Origin: Firm-04 sp045628085
GTDB lineage: Bacteria > Bacillota > Clostridia > Oscillospirales > Ruminococcaceae
Length of the DNA stretch: 24,158 nucleotides
NCBI GenBank assembly: GCA_045628085.1
Contig: JAZQOZ010000129.1
Location: 1 to 24,158, forward strand
Reading direction: 5' to 3'
Below are positions 7,932 to 15,268 of the stretch, one piece after another. The notes beneath the pieces were generated by a model. That model was not told the DNA's origin. It saw nothing but the letters and a program-made list of their open reading frames with translations, and did no database searches. The position numbers and the translations under genes were made by a program. Within the stretch, counting starts at the first letter, position 1. Every line of letters starts with the position of its first letter.

Positions 7932-9206
7932 TCAATGTATTTCTTCGCATTTTCCGCCGAGCAATGCGTAATCGGCGAAAAATGACGGATATGATTTGTT
8001 GACTGCCTCTGCACCCAGAATCGTGACCGGTTCTGTGCATTTCAGTGCCGCGATCGCTGCCGCCATGACAAGCCGGTGATCGTTCTGCGCATCGACTGTT
8101 CCGCCTGTAAGCTGTCCGCCGTGGACGTACAGAGCATCCGGATGTTCATCGGCAGAACCGCCAAGCGCGCGCAGCATTGCGGCAGTTGAAGCGAGCCGAT
8201 CAGATTCTTTCAGACGCAGACGTTCTGCATTCAGAAAATGACAAGAGCCGCTGCTCAGTGCTGCACGGACGGCAAGGATCGGAAGAAGATCCGGAATTTT
8301 CTCCATATTAGCGTCAAATTCAGACATTGTTCCACATGAAACAATTATACCGGATGCATTTTCTTCAACTTTTGCACCGGATGCCTGCAAAATCGGTATG
8401 ATCGCTTTGTCACCCTGAACGGAATCGGACAGCAGCCCTTTTACCTGAATCGGACTGTTATGCTGGATTGCACCTGCGGTCAGCCAGAATGCGGCATTCG
8501 ACCAGTCTCCGTCAACCATGATATGTTCCGGAAAATGAAGCTGCTGCTTTCCTTTTACATGATATCGCAGCAACCCGCTTTCAGTGCTGACAATAATCTC
8601 TGCGCCGAATTGTCTGAGTGTATCCAGCGTCATATCGACATAAGCGGCGGATTGCAGAGGTGTCGTCAGACGAATAACACTGTCGGATTCGCACAGCGGC
8701 AGTGCCATCAGCAAGCCGCTTAGAAACTGAGAACTGATATTTCCGGCGATCTCATATATACCGCCGGACAGTGCGCCGTCCGCAGAAAGCGGCAGCTTTG
8801 TCTGTTGAAATTGTACGCCGTGTGCGGACATTTCTCCCGTTAAGGCATCGAGGGGACGCTCCGGCAGTCTGCCTGCGCCCGTGACCGAAATATGATCGCA
8901 TACACACATTGCAACAGGCAGCAGGAAGCGCAGTGTTGAACCGCTTTCGCCGCAGTCCAGATGTGCATTATTCTGCCGCCGGATCGGTGAGATATGCAGA
9001 CCGTTTTCCGTTTCCGTGCATGATGCGCCGAGTGCATTCAGACAGCGAACCGTCGCCGCAATATCATCACAATACGGAGCGTGCAGCGGCAGGATACCGC
9101 CCTCCTGTGAGAGCGCGGCACAGATGAGTTTCCGATGAACATCGGATTTGGATGGTATCGCGGAAACTGTTCCGGAAAGGACTGCCGGATAGCATCTGAT
9201 GTTCAT
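7932..9206 (-). CDS. aroA: 3-phosphoshikimate 1-carboxyvinyltransferase (EPSP synthase), 424 aa
   Basis: EPSP synthase joins PEP to shikimate-3-phosphate. Visible motifs are PSKSDVHRK (18-26, PEP/shikimate binding), the glycine-rich GESGSTLRF loop, ERPLDAL, SSQFLSGLLMALPL, GDWSNAAFWL, the RLKESDR motif and C-terminal DHRLVMAAAIAAL. The loop reads GESGST rather than the enterobacterial GTAGTA/GNAGTA; this variation is common outside enterobacteria. ATG 9206 has GGAGG upstream and overlaps the aroB stop codon by 4 nt (ATGA), indicating translational coupling. The enzyme consumes a second PEP in the pathway, linking it to the glycolytic genes nearby. Confidence 0.96.
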   Translation of the reverse strand: MNIRCYPAVLSGTVSAIPSKSDVHRKLICAALSQEGGILPLHAPYCDDIAATVRCLNALGASCTETENGLHISPIRRQNNAHLDCGESGSTLRFLLPVAMCVCDHISVTGAGRLPERPLDALTGEMSAHGVQFQQTKLPLSADGALSGGIYEIAGNISSQFLSGLLMALPLCESDSVIRLTTPLQSAAYVDMTLDTLRQFGAEIIVSTESGLLRYHVKGKQQLHFPEHIMVDGDWSNAAFWLTAGAIQHNSPIQVKGLLSDSVQGDKAIIPILQASGAKVEENASGIIVSCGTMSEFDANMEKIPDLLPILAVRAALSSGSCHFLNAERLRLKESDRLASTAAMLRALGGSADEHPDALYVHGGQLTGGTVDAQNDHRLVMAAAIAALKCTEPVTILGAEAVNKSYPSFFADYALLGGKCEEIH

Positions 9207-10273
9207 GCTTGTTCCTCCAGACCGTCTGCAAACAGTGTTTCCAGTTCAGAAAGCGGCATTTTTTCCATACGGCAGGAGCCGATTCTTTCCGGCAGAATGA
9301 CTGTGATATCTGATGCCGCCGCCTTCTTGTCAAGCATTGCGATCTCTGCCATTTCTTTTGCGGAATACTTGCAGCAAATCGGCAGATTGCTGCGTTTGAT
9401 CGTCTGCAAAATCCGTGCAGATTCGTCTGAATCTATGATTCCCCTTTTAACGGCTGCCCTTGTTACGATCGCCGTTCCGATTGCGACTGCATGACCGTGT
9501 GATATCGAGAAATTACTCAGACGTTCGATCGCGTGTGCCGGTGTATGACCGAGATTCAGCAGTTTCCGGACACCGTGTTCCTGCTGATCTTCCATGACGA
9601 TTTTGGATTTATATGCAACGGCACGGGAAATGATCTCCTCAAGCTGCTCAAGCGGTCTGCCGGATTCATAGATTGAAAACAGTGCCGGATCACCGAGAAT
9701 TCCGGTTTTGATCGCCTCTGCCGCACCGTCTGCCATTTCACGCGGCGCAAGCGTCTGCATGGTGTCGGTATCGCAATATACACCAATCGGCTGATGGAAC
9801 AATCCGGCGAGATTTTTTCCGTGTACGAGGTTGACGGCAGTTTTTCCGCCGACAGATGCATCGACTGCGGCAAGGAGCGTTGTCGGCATCTGCACAAACC
9901 GGATGCCGCGCAGATAACAGCCTGCCGCGAAGCCGGTCAGGTCACCGATCACACCGCCGCCGAGTGCGACTGCAAGATCGGTTCGGGTCATGTGTGCGCC
10001 TGCAAAAGATTCGAGCAGCGCACTGAGTACGCTGATGGATTTGCTCTGCTCCCCTGCCGAAATGGTATGTGTATTGACGGTGAATCCGGATTCTGCGAGT
10101 GATTTTTTCACCTGTTCCAGATAAAGCGGCGCAACATTGCTGTCACTGACGAGCATCACGCGGCAGGGCGTGATCTGTGCGGCAAGCTCTGCGCCGATGC
10201 TGTTCAGAAGTCCGCTTCCGGTTTTGATCGGATAGCTTTCGCCCTGCGGTGTGGTCAGAATTTGTGTATTCAT
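9203..10273 (-). CDS. aroB: 3-dehydroquinate synthase, 356 aa
   Basis: AroB cyclises DAHP to 3-dehydroquinate using NAD and a divalent metal. The dinucleotide loop GGGVIGD lies at 105-111. It is followed by MPTTLLAAVDASVGGKTAVN (129-148), with Lys144 and Lys153 in the active site. Predicted zinc ligands are Glu186 (AAEAIK), His243 (NLGHT) and His259 (SHGH). The length matches the family. ATG 10273 has AAAGGA about ten bases upstream. Upstream in-frame residues are rejected because they lack a ribosome binding site and run into the end of tyrA. The stop overlaps the aroA start in an ATGA junction. Confidence 0.96.
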   Translation of the reverse strand: MNTQILTTPQGESYPIKTGSGLLNSIGAELAAQITPCRVMLVSDSNVAPLYLEQVKKSLAESGFTVNTHTISAGEQSKSISVLSALLESFAGAHMTRTDLAVALGGGVIGDLTGFAAGCYLRGIRFVQMPTTLLAAVDASVGGKTAVNLVHGKNLAGLFHQPIGVYCDTDTMQTLAPREMADGAAEAIKTGILGDPALFSIYESGRPLEQLEEIISRAVAYKSKIVMEDQQEHGVRKLLNLGHTPAHAIERLSNFSISHGHAVAIGTAIVTRAAVKRGIIDSDESARILQTIKRSNLPICCKYSAKEMAEIAMLDKKAAASDITVILPERIGSCRMEKMPLSELETLFADGLEEQA

Positions 10274-10304
10274 GTGATTTCCTTTCAGCTGTATGTGTTC
10301 TGGT

Positions 10305-11144
10305 TTAATTACCGCCGGCGGATGCTTTTGCAATTCTGCCTTCTCTCAGACATTCGCAGAGTGCTTCGGCATCATTATTTTCAAGTGCCTCCAGATACGG
10401 CTTCAGATTGTCGATCAGTATGCGCAGTTCATCTGCGAGATATTCGCGGTTATCGAGCATCAGTTCCGTCCACATTTTTTCATCCAGACGCGCAACTCTC
10501 GTCAGATCGCGGAAACTGCCCGCAGAAAATCCGCGGCGTTTTTGTGCGGTCGGTGATTTGACATAAGCACCGGAAACGATATGCGCAAGCTGTGATGTGT
10601 AGGCGATAATGCGGTCATGTTCATCCGGATTGGTGAATGTGAGATGTGCAAAACCGATGTCCGTGAAATAATTTTTGAGCATTTCAAGTGTCGGCAGATC
10701 GGTCGCGGCATCCGGTGTCAGGATCATGGAAGCACCGTCAAAAAGCGATTCGCTTGCATTGACAAAGCCGCCGGTTTCCTTGCCTGCCATCGGGTGACCG
10801 CCGATGTATCTGTAGCCGTTTTCAGCGGCAAGTGCCGCCATTTCATCGACAACGGCACGCTTGACACCGCAGATATCGACCAGTACGCATTTCGATTCGC
10901 CGAGTACGGCGGCGTGTTCTTTGGTCCATTGAATTGCCGCCGCCGGACGCAGCGCGGTGATGACAAGGTCACATTCGCGGAGCAGATCATCCGTCAATGC
11001 CTTGTCCATTGCACCGGTCATACGTGCAAACATCATGACTTCCTGATCGAGATCATAGCCGTATACGGTATGTAATGTTCTTGATTTTGTTGCTTTGGCA
11101 TAAGAACCGCCGATCAGTCCCAAGCCGATCACTGCTATATTCAT
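10305..11144 (-). CDS. tyrA: Prephenate dehydrogenase, 279 aa
   Basis: TyrA oxidatively decarboxylates prephenate to 4-hydroxyphenylpyruvate with NAD(P), committing carbon to tyrosine. The Rossmann loop GLGLIGGS lies at 7-14 and YGYDLD follows. GGHPMAGKETGGF carries the active-site His, and SQLAHIVSGAYV is typical of the helical C-terminal domain. There is no C-terminal ACT domain, so this short form probably lacks ACT-mediated tyrosine inhibition. ATG 11144 is set by AAAGGAG upstream and by the N-terminal MNIAVIGLGLIGG. It lies 31 nt before aroB and 29 nt after the GNAT gene upstream, within one transcription unit. Confidence 0.95.
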   Translation of the reverse strand: MNIAVIGLGLIGGSYAKATKSRTLHTVYGYDLDQEVMMFARMTGAMDKALTDDLLRECDLVITALRPAAAIQWTKEHAAVLGESKCVLVDICGVKRAVVDEMAALAAENGYRYIGGHPMAGKETGGFVNASESLFDGASMILTPDAATDLPTLEMLKNYFTDIGFAHLTFTNPDEHDRIIAYTSQLAHIVSGAYVKSPTAQKRRGFSAGSFRDLTRVARLDEKMWTELMLDNREYLADELRILIDNLKPYLEALENNDAEALCECLREGRIAKASAGGN

Positions 11145-11173
11145 GTGATATTCTCCTTTTGATGCTGATTGAT

Positions 11174-11944
11174 TCAGATGTGGTTCATTTCCGCAATATG
11201 TTCCAGACTGTCCGCCTGCATTTCCGTCCATGCCGGACGGAATCCCGATTTCACGGCATTGCGTGCCGAGGGCAGATTGCACCAAGCACAGCAGTAAAAC
11301 GGTATCTTATCCCGTTTCAGGATCTCAGCCGCAAGCGTGGATGTGAGTGCGGCGGCAATGCCTTTTCTGCGGTATTCGGGCAGTACGTCAATTCCGATCT
11401 GCCACATCTCCGCGCAGTCCGCAGAGCATCCTGCAAATCCGATGAGTTTCTCGCCGTCATACGCCCCGACACCGAGTATATCCAGTTCCGCGCGTTTTTC
11501 GCAGAGCGCATTGCTCCATTCCGGCAGATATAATTCTGCAAAATCCTTTTGTGTCAGGATTCGTGTTTCATAGGCGCAGGGCAGCGGCTTCAGGATATTG
11601 ACATCCGGCAGCCAGTATTCAGCGGTCGTACCGATGCCGTATCCGAACGGCGCAAGTGCCTGATGCAGAATATGCAGATGCGGCGGTTCAAAGCAATGTG
11701 CAAGCCGATAGGTTTCCAGATATTGCTCAGCCGCCGGCATCAGTTCCGGCAGCGCCGATGCGACAATATTACTTCCGTAGCTGACCATATAGCAGGCCGC
11801 CGGCAGTTTCAGATAGGCTCTTGCATCCGGTGAAGCGGCTGACTGCACAATGACCGGATGATCCTTTGTGAAATCCTCCGGCGTACATCCGAGATCGACC
11901 GCTGACTGCTGCATCGCTGCGCCGAGAATCTGTGCATTTGTCAT
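11174..11944 (-). CDS. GNAT-family N-acetyltransferase (256 aa), substrate unknown
   Basis: The C-terminal half holds a GNAT acetyl-CoA site: a beta strand WQIGIDVLPEYR followed by the RRKGIAAAL pyrophosphate loop (motif A). The downstream SARNAVKSGF helix matches motif B. The N-terminal 110 residues are not a second recognisable GNAT domain. The acceptor substrate cannot be inferred; amine acetylation of a small molecule or protein is the family norm. ATG 11944 has AAGGAG upstream and forms an ATGA overlap with the stop codon of the zinc-ribbon gene, so the two are translationally coupled. It is one of three GNAT genes between the DAHP synthase and tyrA. Confidence 0.85.
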   Translation of the reverse strand: MTNAQILGAAMQQSAVDLGCTPEDFTKDHPVIVQSAASPDARAYLKLPAACYMVSYGSNIVASALPELMPAAEQYLETYRLAHCFEPPHLHILHQALAPFGYGIGTTAEYWLPDVNILKPLPCAYETRILTQKDFAELYLPEWSNALCEKRAELDILGVGAYDGEKLIGFAGCSADCAEMWQIGIDVLPEYRRKGIAAALTSTLAAEILKRDKIPFYCCAWCNLPSARNAVKSGFRPAWTEMQADSLEHIAEMNHI

Positions 11945-12597
11945 GGATTCTCCTTATCAGTGATTTGTTTTTTCGGCAGCATTTCTTCAAACGCCCAGAC
12001 AGATTTGCATTCCGGACAGTAATAAACGCTGTGTTTGTCAAAATAATTGTTTGTAGGTTTTGCAAAATTTCCGAATTTAATATTGTTTTTGCACTTCGGA
12101 CAAATATGCTCTGTTGTTTTTTCTTCTATAAACTCCGCAGGGAATTTAAGTCCCCACATATCAATTTCTGATGCATCAGGAATCCGCACTCCGCCTTTTA
12201 CGTACTTGCGGTAATTGGAAACATTCTCAGGGCATACATCGCCGATCCAGAATGTTTTGCAGCGATTGCAGCGATATACTTCTCTCTTTGTATAGCCTGT
12301 GACGGCATACATCAGCTTTTCCGCTCTGCAATACGGACAGTCAATATCTGTGATTTTGCGATGATTCAATGCATCGTATTCTTCGATGCTGATTTCATAA
12401 TCCGGTGTATCAAGATATTCATATTTAACGACATCTTCTTCTTCATCAGATAAACCGATCATTTCTTTTTCCAAGCAGATTTCATCCATCCAGGTATGTT
12501 CCATTTCACCGCAAAGATAAAACGTGAATGTTTCGCCGTTATTTTTGATTGCTTTCATACGATGAATAGATCCTTCCCTGCAACTCGGACAGCGCAT
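11941..12597 (-). CDS. Zinc-ribbon repeat protein (218 aa), function unknown
   Basis: Cysteine pairs recur along the chain: CPSC near the N-terminus, CPYC with CNRC in the middle, and CPKC with CPEC near the C-terminus. This gives two complete zinc ribbons and a probable N-terminal one. The spacer is acidic (EEEDVVKYEY). There are no membrane segments, so it is probably a cytoplasmic zinc or nucleic acid binding protein. Two ATG codons lie close together (12603 and 12597). GGAG sits only one base from the first but seven from the second, so 12597 is preferred, giving an N-terminus MRCPSC. The end overlaps the downstream GNAT start (ATGA). A decayed copy of its last 28 codons lies just upstream. 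Confidence 0.75.
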   Translation of the reverse strand: MRCPSCREGSIHRMKAIKNNGETFTFYLCGEMEHTWMDEICLEKEMIGLSDEEEDVVKYEYLDTPDYEISIEEYDALNHRKITDIDCPYCRAEKLMYAVTGYTKREVYRCNRCKTFWIGDVCPENVSNYRKYVKGGVRIPDASEIDMWGLKFPAEFIEEKTTEHICPKCKNNIKFGNFAKPTNNYFDKHSVYYCPECKSVWAFEEMLPKKQITDKENP

Positions 12598-12636
12598 AGT
12601 CATTCTCCTTTCAGGTTGTAGCAGCCGCTTACATTT

Positions 12637-12765
12637 TCACTTTGATTCGTCTGCTTTTTTCGGCAGTTCTCTTTCAGACATCCAGACAGATTTGCAATCC
12701 GGACAATAGTATACGTTACGGCTGTTGCAATAAACGCGCGGATGTTCCGCTGCAATTCTTCCGAT
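12637..12765 (-). pseudogene. Degenerate zinc-ribbon C-terminus (gene fragment)
   Basis: Read in the frame that follows the stop codon of the adjacent GNAT gene, this stretch encodes NVYYCPDCKSVWMSERELPK and then KADESK before TGA at 12637-12639. This closely matches the end of the neighbouring zinc-ribbon protein (SVYYCPECKSVWAFEEMLPK). Only about 28 codons are conserved, and there is no usable start or ribosome binding site. It is therefore best read as the leftover of a duplicated zinc-ribbon gene, or of a lost fusion to the GNAT protein. Confidence 0.7.
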
Positions 12766-13182
12766 TTATTCTGCACGATAGATGATTCTGAGCCGCTGTG
12801 CTTCATTTGCTTTGAAGCCGAATTTCTCATAAAACGGTATCTTATCCGGCATTGCACAAAGTTCCACGAAAATTTCCGTATCGGGAACGCCGTGCGCACG
12901 GATAAATCCGAGCAGATCATTGATCAGCATTCTGCCGATGCCGCGCCGCTGATATTCCGGCCGCACAACTACATCCTTGATATAGTAGCACAGGCTGAGA
13001 TCGCCGATCATCCGCGCCATTGCGACGATTTTTTCACCGTCATATACGCCGATGCGGTAAATGCTGTGTGCAAGTGCAATTTCCGTCTGTTCACGGGAAG
13101 GCGCACCGTCCCAGACGGCGTTCCACAGCGTGATATATTCCTCTGCCGTAAAGGTATCGGCAATGATTTTCAGTTCATTCAT
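12766..13182 (-). CDS. GNAT-family N-acetyltransferase (138 aa)
   Basis: This is a compact single-domain GNAT. The strand IKDVVVRPEYQ leads into the acetyl-CoA loop QRRGIGRML, and the C-terminal KIPFYEKFGFKA is the usual motif B helix and strand. The length and arrangement resemble small cytoplasmic GNATs with small-molecule substrates, but the substrate is unknown. ATG 13182 has AGGAG at ordinary spacing and overlaps the end of the upstream GNAT gene by 8 nt. In-frame zinc-ribbon remnant codons follow its TAA stop directly, which suggests a rearrangement at this junction. Confidence 0.87.
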   Translation of the reverse strand: MNELKIIADTFTAEEYITLWNAVWDGAPSREQTEIALAHSIYRIGVYDGEKIVAMARMIGDLSLCYYIKDVVVRPEYQRRGIGRMLINDLLGFIRAHGVPDTEIFVELCAMPDKIPFYEKFGFKANEAQRLRIIYRAE

Positions 13183-13930
13183 GTGAAATTCTCCTGATTG
13201 TCAGGCATTGTCCGCAGTGGATAAATCCGAGTGCGGCGGCGAGTTTCTGCGAGCCGGTATTTTCCGCAGGGCAAGCCCAGACCGGCATTTTTCCCTGTGA
13301 CAGGATATCGCGGCACATTGCGGCGGCTGCTGCAAATGCAAAGCCGCGTCTGCGGAATTGTTCGTCCGTTTCCACGCCGATATCAATTTCAGTATCGCTG
13401 ACCGCCGCAGAAAATGCCCATGCCGCCGGAATATTCTCCTGCATCACGCAGAATCCTCTGCCTGACCGGAGAAAATCTGCGGAAGATGTCCACGAAAAAT
13501 CCGGTGTGATCCTGCCGTGTATATTCGGCAGGATATCCGATGTGATAACGGATGCGGCATTGCTTTCCGGCGGTGTCTGTCCGTCCGGATACCGGAAAAA
13601 TAACCGCTGTTCCGACAGAAAACCGTCTTTCTTCCGAAAAAATGTGACCGTATCTTCATCCGGCGCAAAGAGCAGCAGGCGCGGATATTGAACCGGATTC
13701 TGCATGATTTCCGCGACCGCTTCGAGAAAAGCGTGATCGTATGCACCGAACAGGAATCCGAATCCGCAGCAATGCCAGATCAGTACCGCCTGCATGGAAT
13801 CATCGGCAAATACGATTCCGGACTGAATGCCGAGCAAAACGGAAAGCGGATAGACTGCGCCGCAGCGTTCCGGTCCGATCATCTGCCTGATCTCCGGATA
13901 CTGTTCCGGCGTGACGATGTGCAGATTCAT
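13175..13930 (-). CDS. GNAT-family N-acetyltransferase (251 aa)
   Basis: The C-terminal half carries a GNAT core: strand TEIDIGVETDEQ, then the acetyl-CoA loop RRRGFAFAAAAA, and a motif B region SQKLAAALGF. The N-terminal half (about residues 1-120) has a fold with no clear motif, as in the two-part GNAT proteins often called GNAT_acetyltran; that family assignment is tentative. ATG 13930 overlaps the TAA of the DAHP synthase gene by one base (TAATG), with AGGAA upstream, so translation is probably coupled to DAHP synthase. Upstream in-frame codons lie inside that gene and are rejected. The role in an aromatic operon is unknown. Confidence 0.83.
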   Translation of the reverse strand: MNLHIVTPEQYPEIRQMIGPERCGAVYPLSVLLGIQSGIVFADDSMQAVLIWHCCGFGFLFGAYDHAFLEAVAEIMQNPVQYPRLLLFAPDEDTVTFFRKKDGFLSEQRLFFRYPDGQTPPESNAASVITSDILPNIHGRITPDFSWTSSADFLRSGRGFCVMQENIPAAWAFSAAVSDTEIDIGVETDEQFRRRGFAFAAAAAMCRDILSQGKMPVWACPAENTGSQKLAAALGFIHCGQCLTIRRISHE

Positions 13931-14937
13931 TACTGTTCCTGCATAAAGCCGTGCAGCGCGTGCAGTTTCTTTGCAAGCGTATCGAATGCTTCCGGCTTGA
14001 TCGACTGCGGACCGTCGCAGACTGCGTGTTCCGGATCGTTGTGTACTTCGATAATCAGACCGTCTGCACCTGCCGCAACTGCTGCCGGTGCGATCTTCGG
14101 TACCATCCATGCCTTTCCGCAGGCGTGTGACGGATCAACAATGATCGGCAGATGCGTCAGATGCCGCAGAACGGTAATTGCGCCGATATCGAGAATATTG
14201 CGCGTATAGGTTTCAAATGTCCGGATGCCGCGTTCGCAGAGAATGACATTGTGATTGCCGCCGGACATGATGTATTCGGCACTCATGAGCCATTCCTCAT
14301 AGGTCGCGGAAAGTCCGCGCTTCAGGAGAACAGGCTTTTCCTGATGACCAAGCTCTTTGAGCAGGGAGAAATTCTGCATATTGCGTGCGCCGACCTGAAT
14401 GATATCGACATCCCTGAATGCCGGCAGATGCTCTGCATCCATGATCTCCGTCACGATCGGCAGACCGGTTTCTTCTCTTGCGGCTTTCAGCAGTTCCAGG
14501 CCTTCCAGTCCCATGCCCTGAAAAGAATAGGGCGAAGTACGCGGCTTGAATGCGCCGCCGCGGAGAACCGTTGCACCGCTTGCCTTGACCTGCTTTGCAA
14601 TCTCAACGATCTGTTCCTCACTTTCGACCGAGCAGGGGCCTGCCATGAGCGTCAATGTACCGCCGCCGATCTGCGTATCACGGACATGAATAACAGTCGG
14701 TTCCGGATGGAATTTCTTGTTTGCGTGCTTATACGGCTCCTGTACGCGCTTGACATCTTCAACGATATCGAGTGCAGAGATCAGATCGGGATCAATCGCG
14801 GCGGTATCACCGACAAGTCCGAGAATCGTATGCGATGTACCGACACTTTTGTTGACGCTGATCTGCTTTTCTTCCAGCCATGCGATCAGGCTTTCGAGCT
14901 GTGTCTGATTGGGATTTTGTTTCAGTACGACGATCAT
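13930..14937 (-). CDS. aroF: 3-deoxy-7-phosphoheptulonate (DAHP) synthase, type I-beta with N-terminal regulatory domain, 335 aa
   Basis: DAHP synthase condenses PEP and erythrose-4-phosphate, the entry step of the shikimate pathway. Residues 1-70 form a ferredoxin-like domain of the kind found on feedback-regulated type I-beta enzymes such as that of Thermotoga. The barrel follows with LMAGPCSVES (Cys102 metal ligand), LRGGAFKPRTSPYSFQG (125-141), IGAITVLRH, DPSHACG (His271), EVHNDP (Glu297) and CDGPQS (Asp308). All four metal ligands are present. ATG 14937 has AAAGGAAG seven bases upstream. It is the first enzyme gene of the operon, directly behind a leader peptide and terminator, so it is the likely control point. 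The paralogue letter (aroF/aroG) is a naming convention. Confidence 0.95.
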   Translation of the reverse strand: MIVVLKQNPNQTQLESLIAWLEEKQISVNKSVGTSHTILGLVGDTAAIDPDLISALDIVEDVKRVQEPYKHANKKFHPEPTVIHVRDTQIGGGTLTLMAGPCSVESEEQIVEIAKQVKASGATVLRGGAFKPRTSPYSFQGMGLEGLELLKAAREETGLPIVTEIMDAEHLPAFRDVDIIQVGARNMQNFSLLKELGHQEKPVLLKRGLSATYEEWLMSAEYIMSGGNHNVILCERGIRTFETYTRNILDIGAITVLRHLTHLPIIVDPSHACGKAWMVPKIAPAAVAAGADGLIIEVHNDPEHAVCDGPQSIKPEAFDTLAKKLHALHGFMQEQ

Positions 14938-14952
14938 AATACATCTTCCTTT

Positions 14953-14997
14953 CAAAAATAAAGCGCTTGCAGCCATGCAGTCAGGCTGTAAGCGCTT
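14953..14997 (-). terminator. Intrinsic terminator (attenuator) in the aro operon leader
   Basis: On the minus strand AAGCGCTTACAGCC (14997-14984) pairs with GGCTGCAAGCGCTT (14974-14961) at 13 of 14 positions around a 9-nt loop. TATTTTTG (14960-14953) follows immediately. It lies between the leader peptide and the DAHP synthase ribosome binding site (14951-14944). It would therefore stop transcription before any enzyme gene unless the stem is prevented from forming. Confidence 0.88.
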
Positions 14998-15045
14998 GCG
15001 TTATCAGAATAAAGAGAACGAATGCGGCAAACCGCAGAAACGTCC

Positions 15046-15150
15046 TTATACTGCGCAAATGTTTTCAGCCATGACAAATCTGACCTTACCATAATATCTG
15101 ATAAAGCCCTGATATCGGTATGCAGCTTTAAACATTCTGCCATTCTTCAC
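15046..15150 (-). CDS. Phe/Tyr-rich leader peptide (34 aa), probable attenuation peptide
   Basis: This short ORF starts at GTG 15150, eight bases after AAAGGAAG (15166-15159), the same ribosome binding site sequence used by the DAHP synthase gene. It ends at TAA 15046. It encodes Tyr at 11, 13, 19 and 20 and Phe at 7, 16 and 25, clustered in KAAYRYQGFIRYYGKVRF. There is no Trp. This matches an operon that makes phenylalanine and tyrosine but carries no tryptophan genes. The ribosome binding site begins about 11 nt from the predicted transcription start, as is usual for leader peptides. An alternative 63-codon ORF in another frame (ATG 15143) has poor spacing to any ribosome binding site. The peptide itself probably has no function beyond being translated. 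Confidence 0.7.
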   Translation of the reverse strand: MKNGRMFKAAYRYQGFIRYYGKVRFVMAENICAV

Positions 15151-15183
15151 GGCAAGCGCTTCCTTTCTGATCAATATACCCTG

Positions 15184-15212
15184 ATTATAGCACAAAGCCG
15201 GCAGAATTGCAA
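15184..15212 (-). promoter_or_regulatory. Sigma-A promoter of the aro operon
   Basis: On the minus strand the -35 box TTGCAA (15212-15207) is followed by a 17-bp spacer and TATAAT (15189-15184), with TGC immediately before it as an extended -10. Transcription should begin near 15177, just upstream of the leader peptide ribosome binding site. It is divergent from the pgk promoter; the -35 boxes are about 82 bp apart. Confidence 0.88.
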
Positions 15213-15222
15213 TAGGCAACTT

Positions 15223-15268
15223 GCACAAACTTATCATGCGTTAAAGTGTTTGTGCGTTAAACTGATAA
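15223..15268. promoter_or_regulatory. Operator-like symmetric element between the divergent aro and pgk promoters
   Basis: GCACAAAC (15223-15230) and GTTTGTGC (15248-15255) form a perfect 8-bp inverted repeat. TTATCA (15231-15236) and TGATAA (15263-15268) form a second, interlocking one. TGCGTTAAA occurs twice as a direct repeat (15237-15245 and 15253-15261), 16 bp apart. The dense symmetry lies exactly between the two -35 boxes, suggesting a regulator binding site for one or both operons. The regulator is not identified. Confidence 0.45.

Larger units (their letters stand above)
14953..15177 (-). promoter_or_regulatory. Candidate Phe/Tyr attenuation leader RNA of the aro operon
   Basis: About 225 nt separate the likely transcription start (near 15177) from the end of the terminator. 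Segment A (15161-15152, AAGCGCTTGC), overlapping the leader ribosome binding site, is perfectly complementary over 10 nt to segment C (14999-14990), the 5' arm of the terminator. It is also complementary to segment D (14970-14961), the 3' arm. A second complementary pair, TTATCAGA (15104-15097, within the leader codons) and TCTGATAA (15008-15001), is collinear with the A:C pairing. A small hairpin TGCGG/CCGCA (15036-15023) lies between leader stop and terminator. These are mutually exclusive folds of the kind used in attenuation. The switching direction is inference. No T-box sequence was seen. Confidence 0.7.

Noticed and set aside
14952..15143. Alternative 63-codon leader ORF containing two Trp
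   Set aside because: Its ATG is about 15 nt from the only ribosome binding site, against 8 nt for the GTG of the Phe/Tyr-rich frame, and it reads through the terminator. It cannot be fully excluded.
14938..15180. T-box riboswitch upstream of the DAHP synthase gene
   Set aside because: Leader length and terminator would fit, but no T-box consensus (TGGNACCGCG-type) or specifier loop was found on the minus strand.
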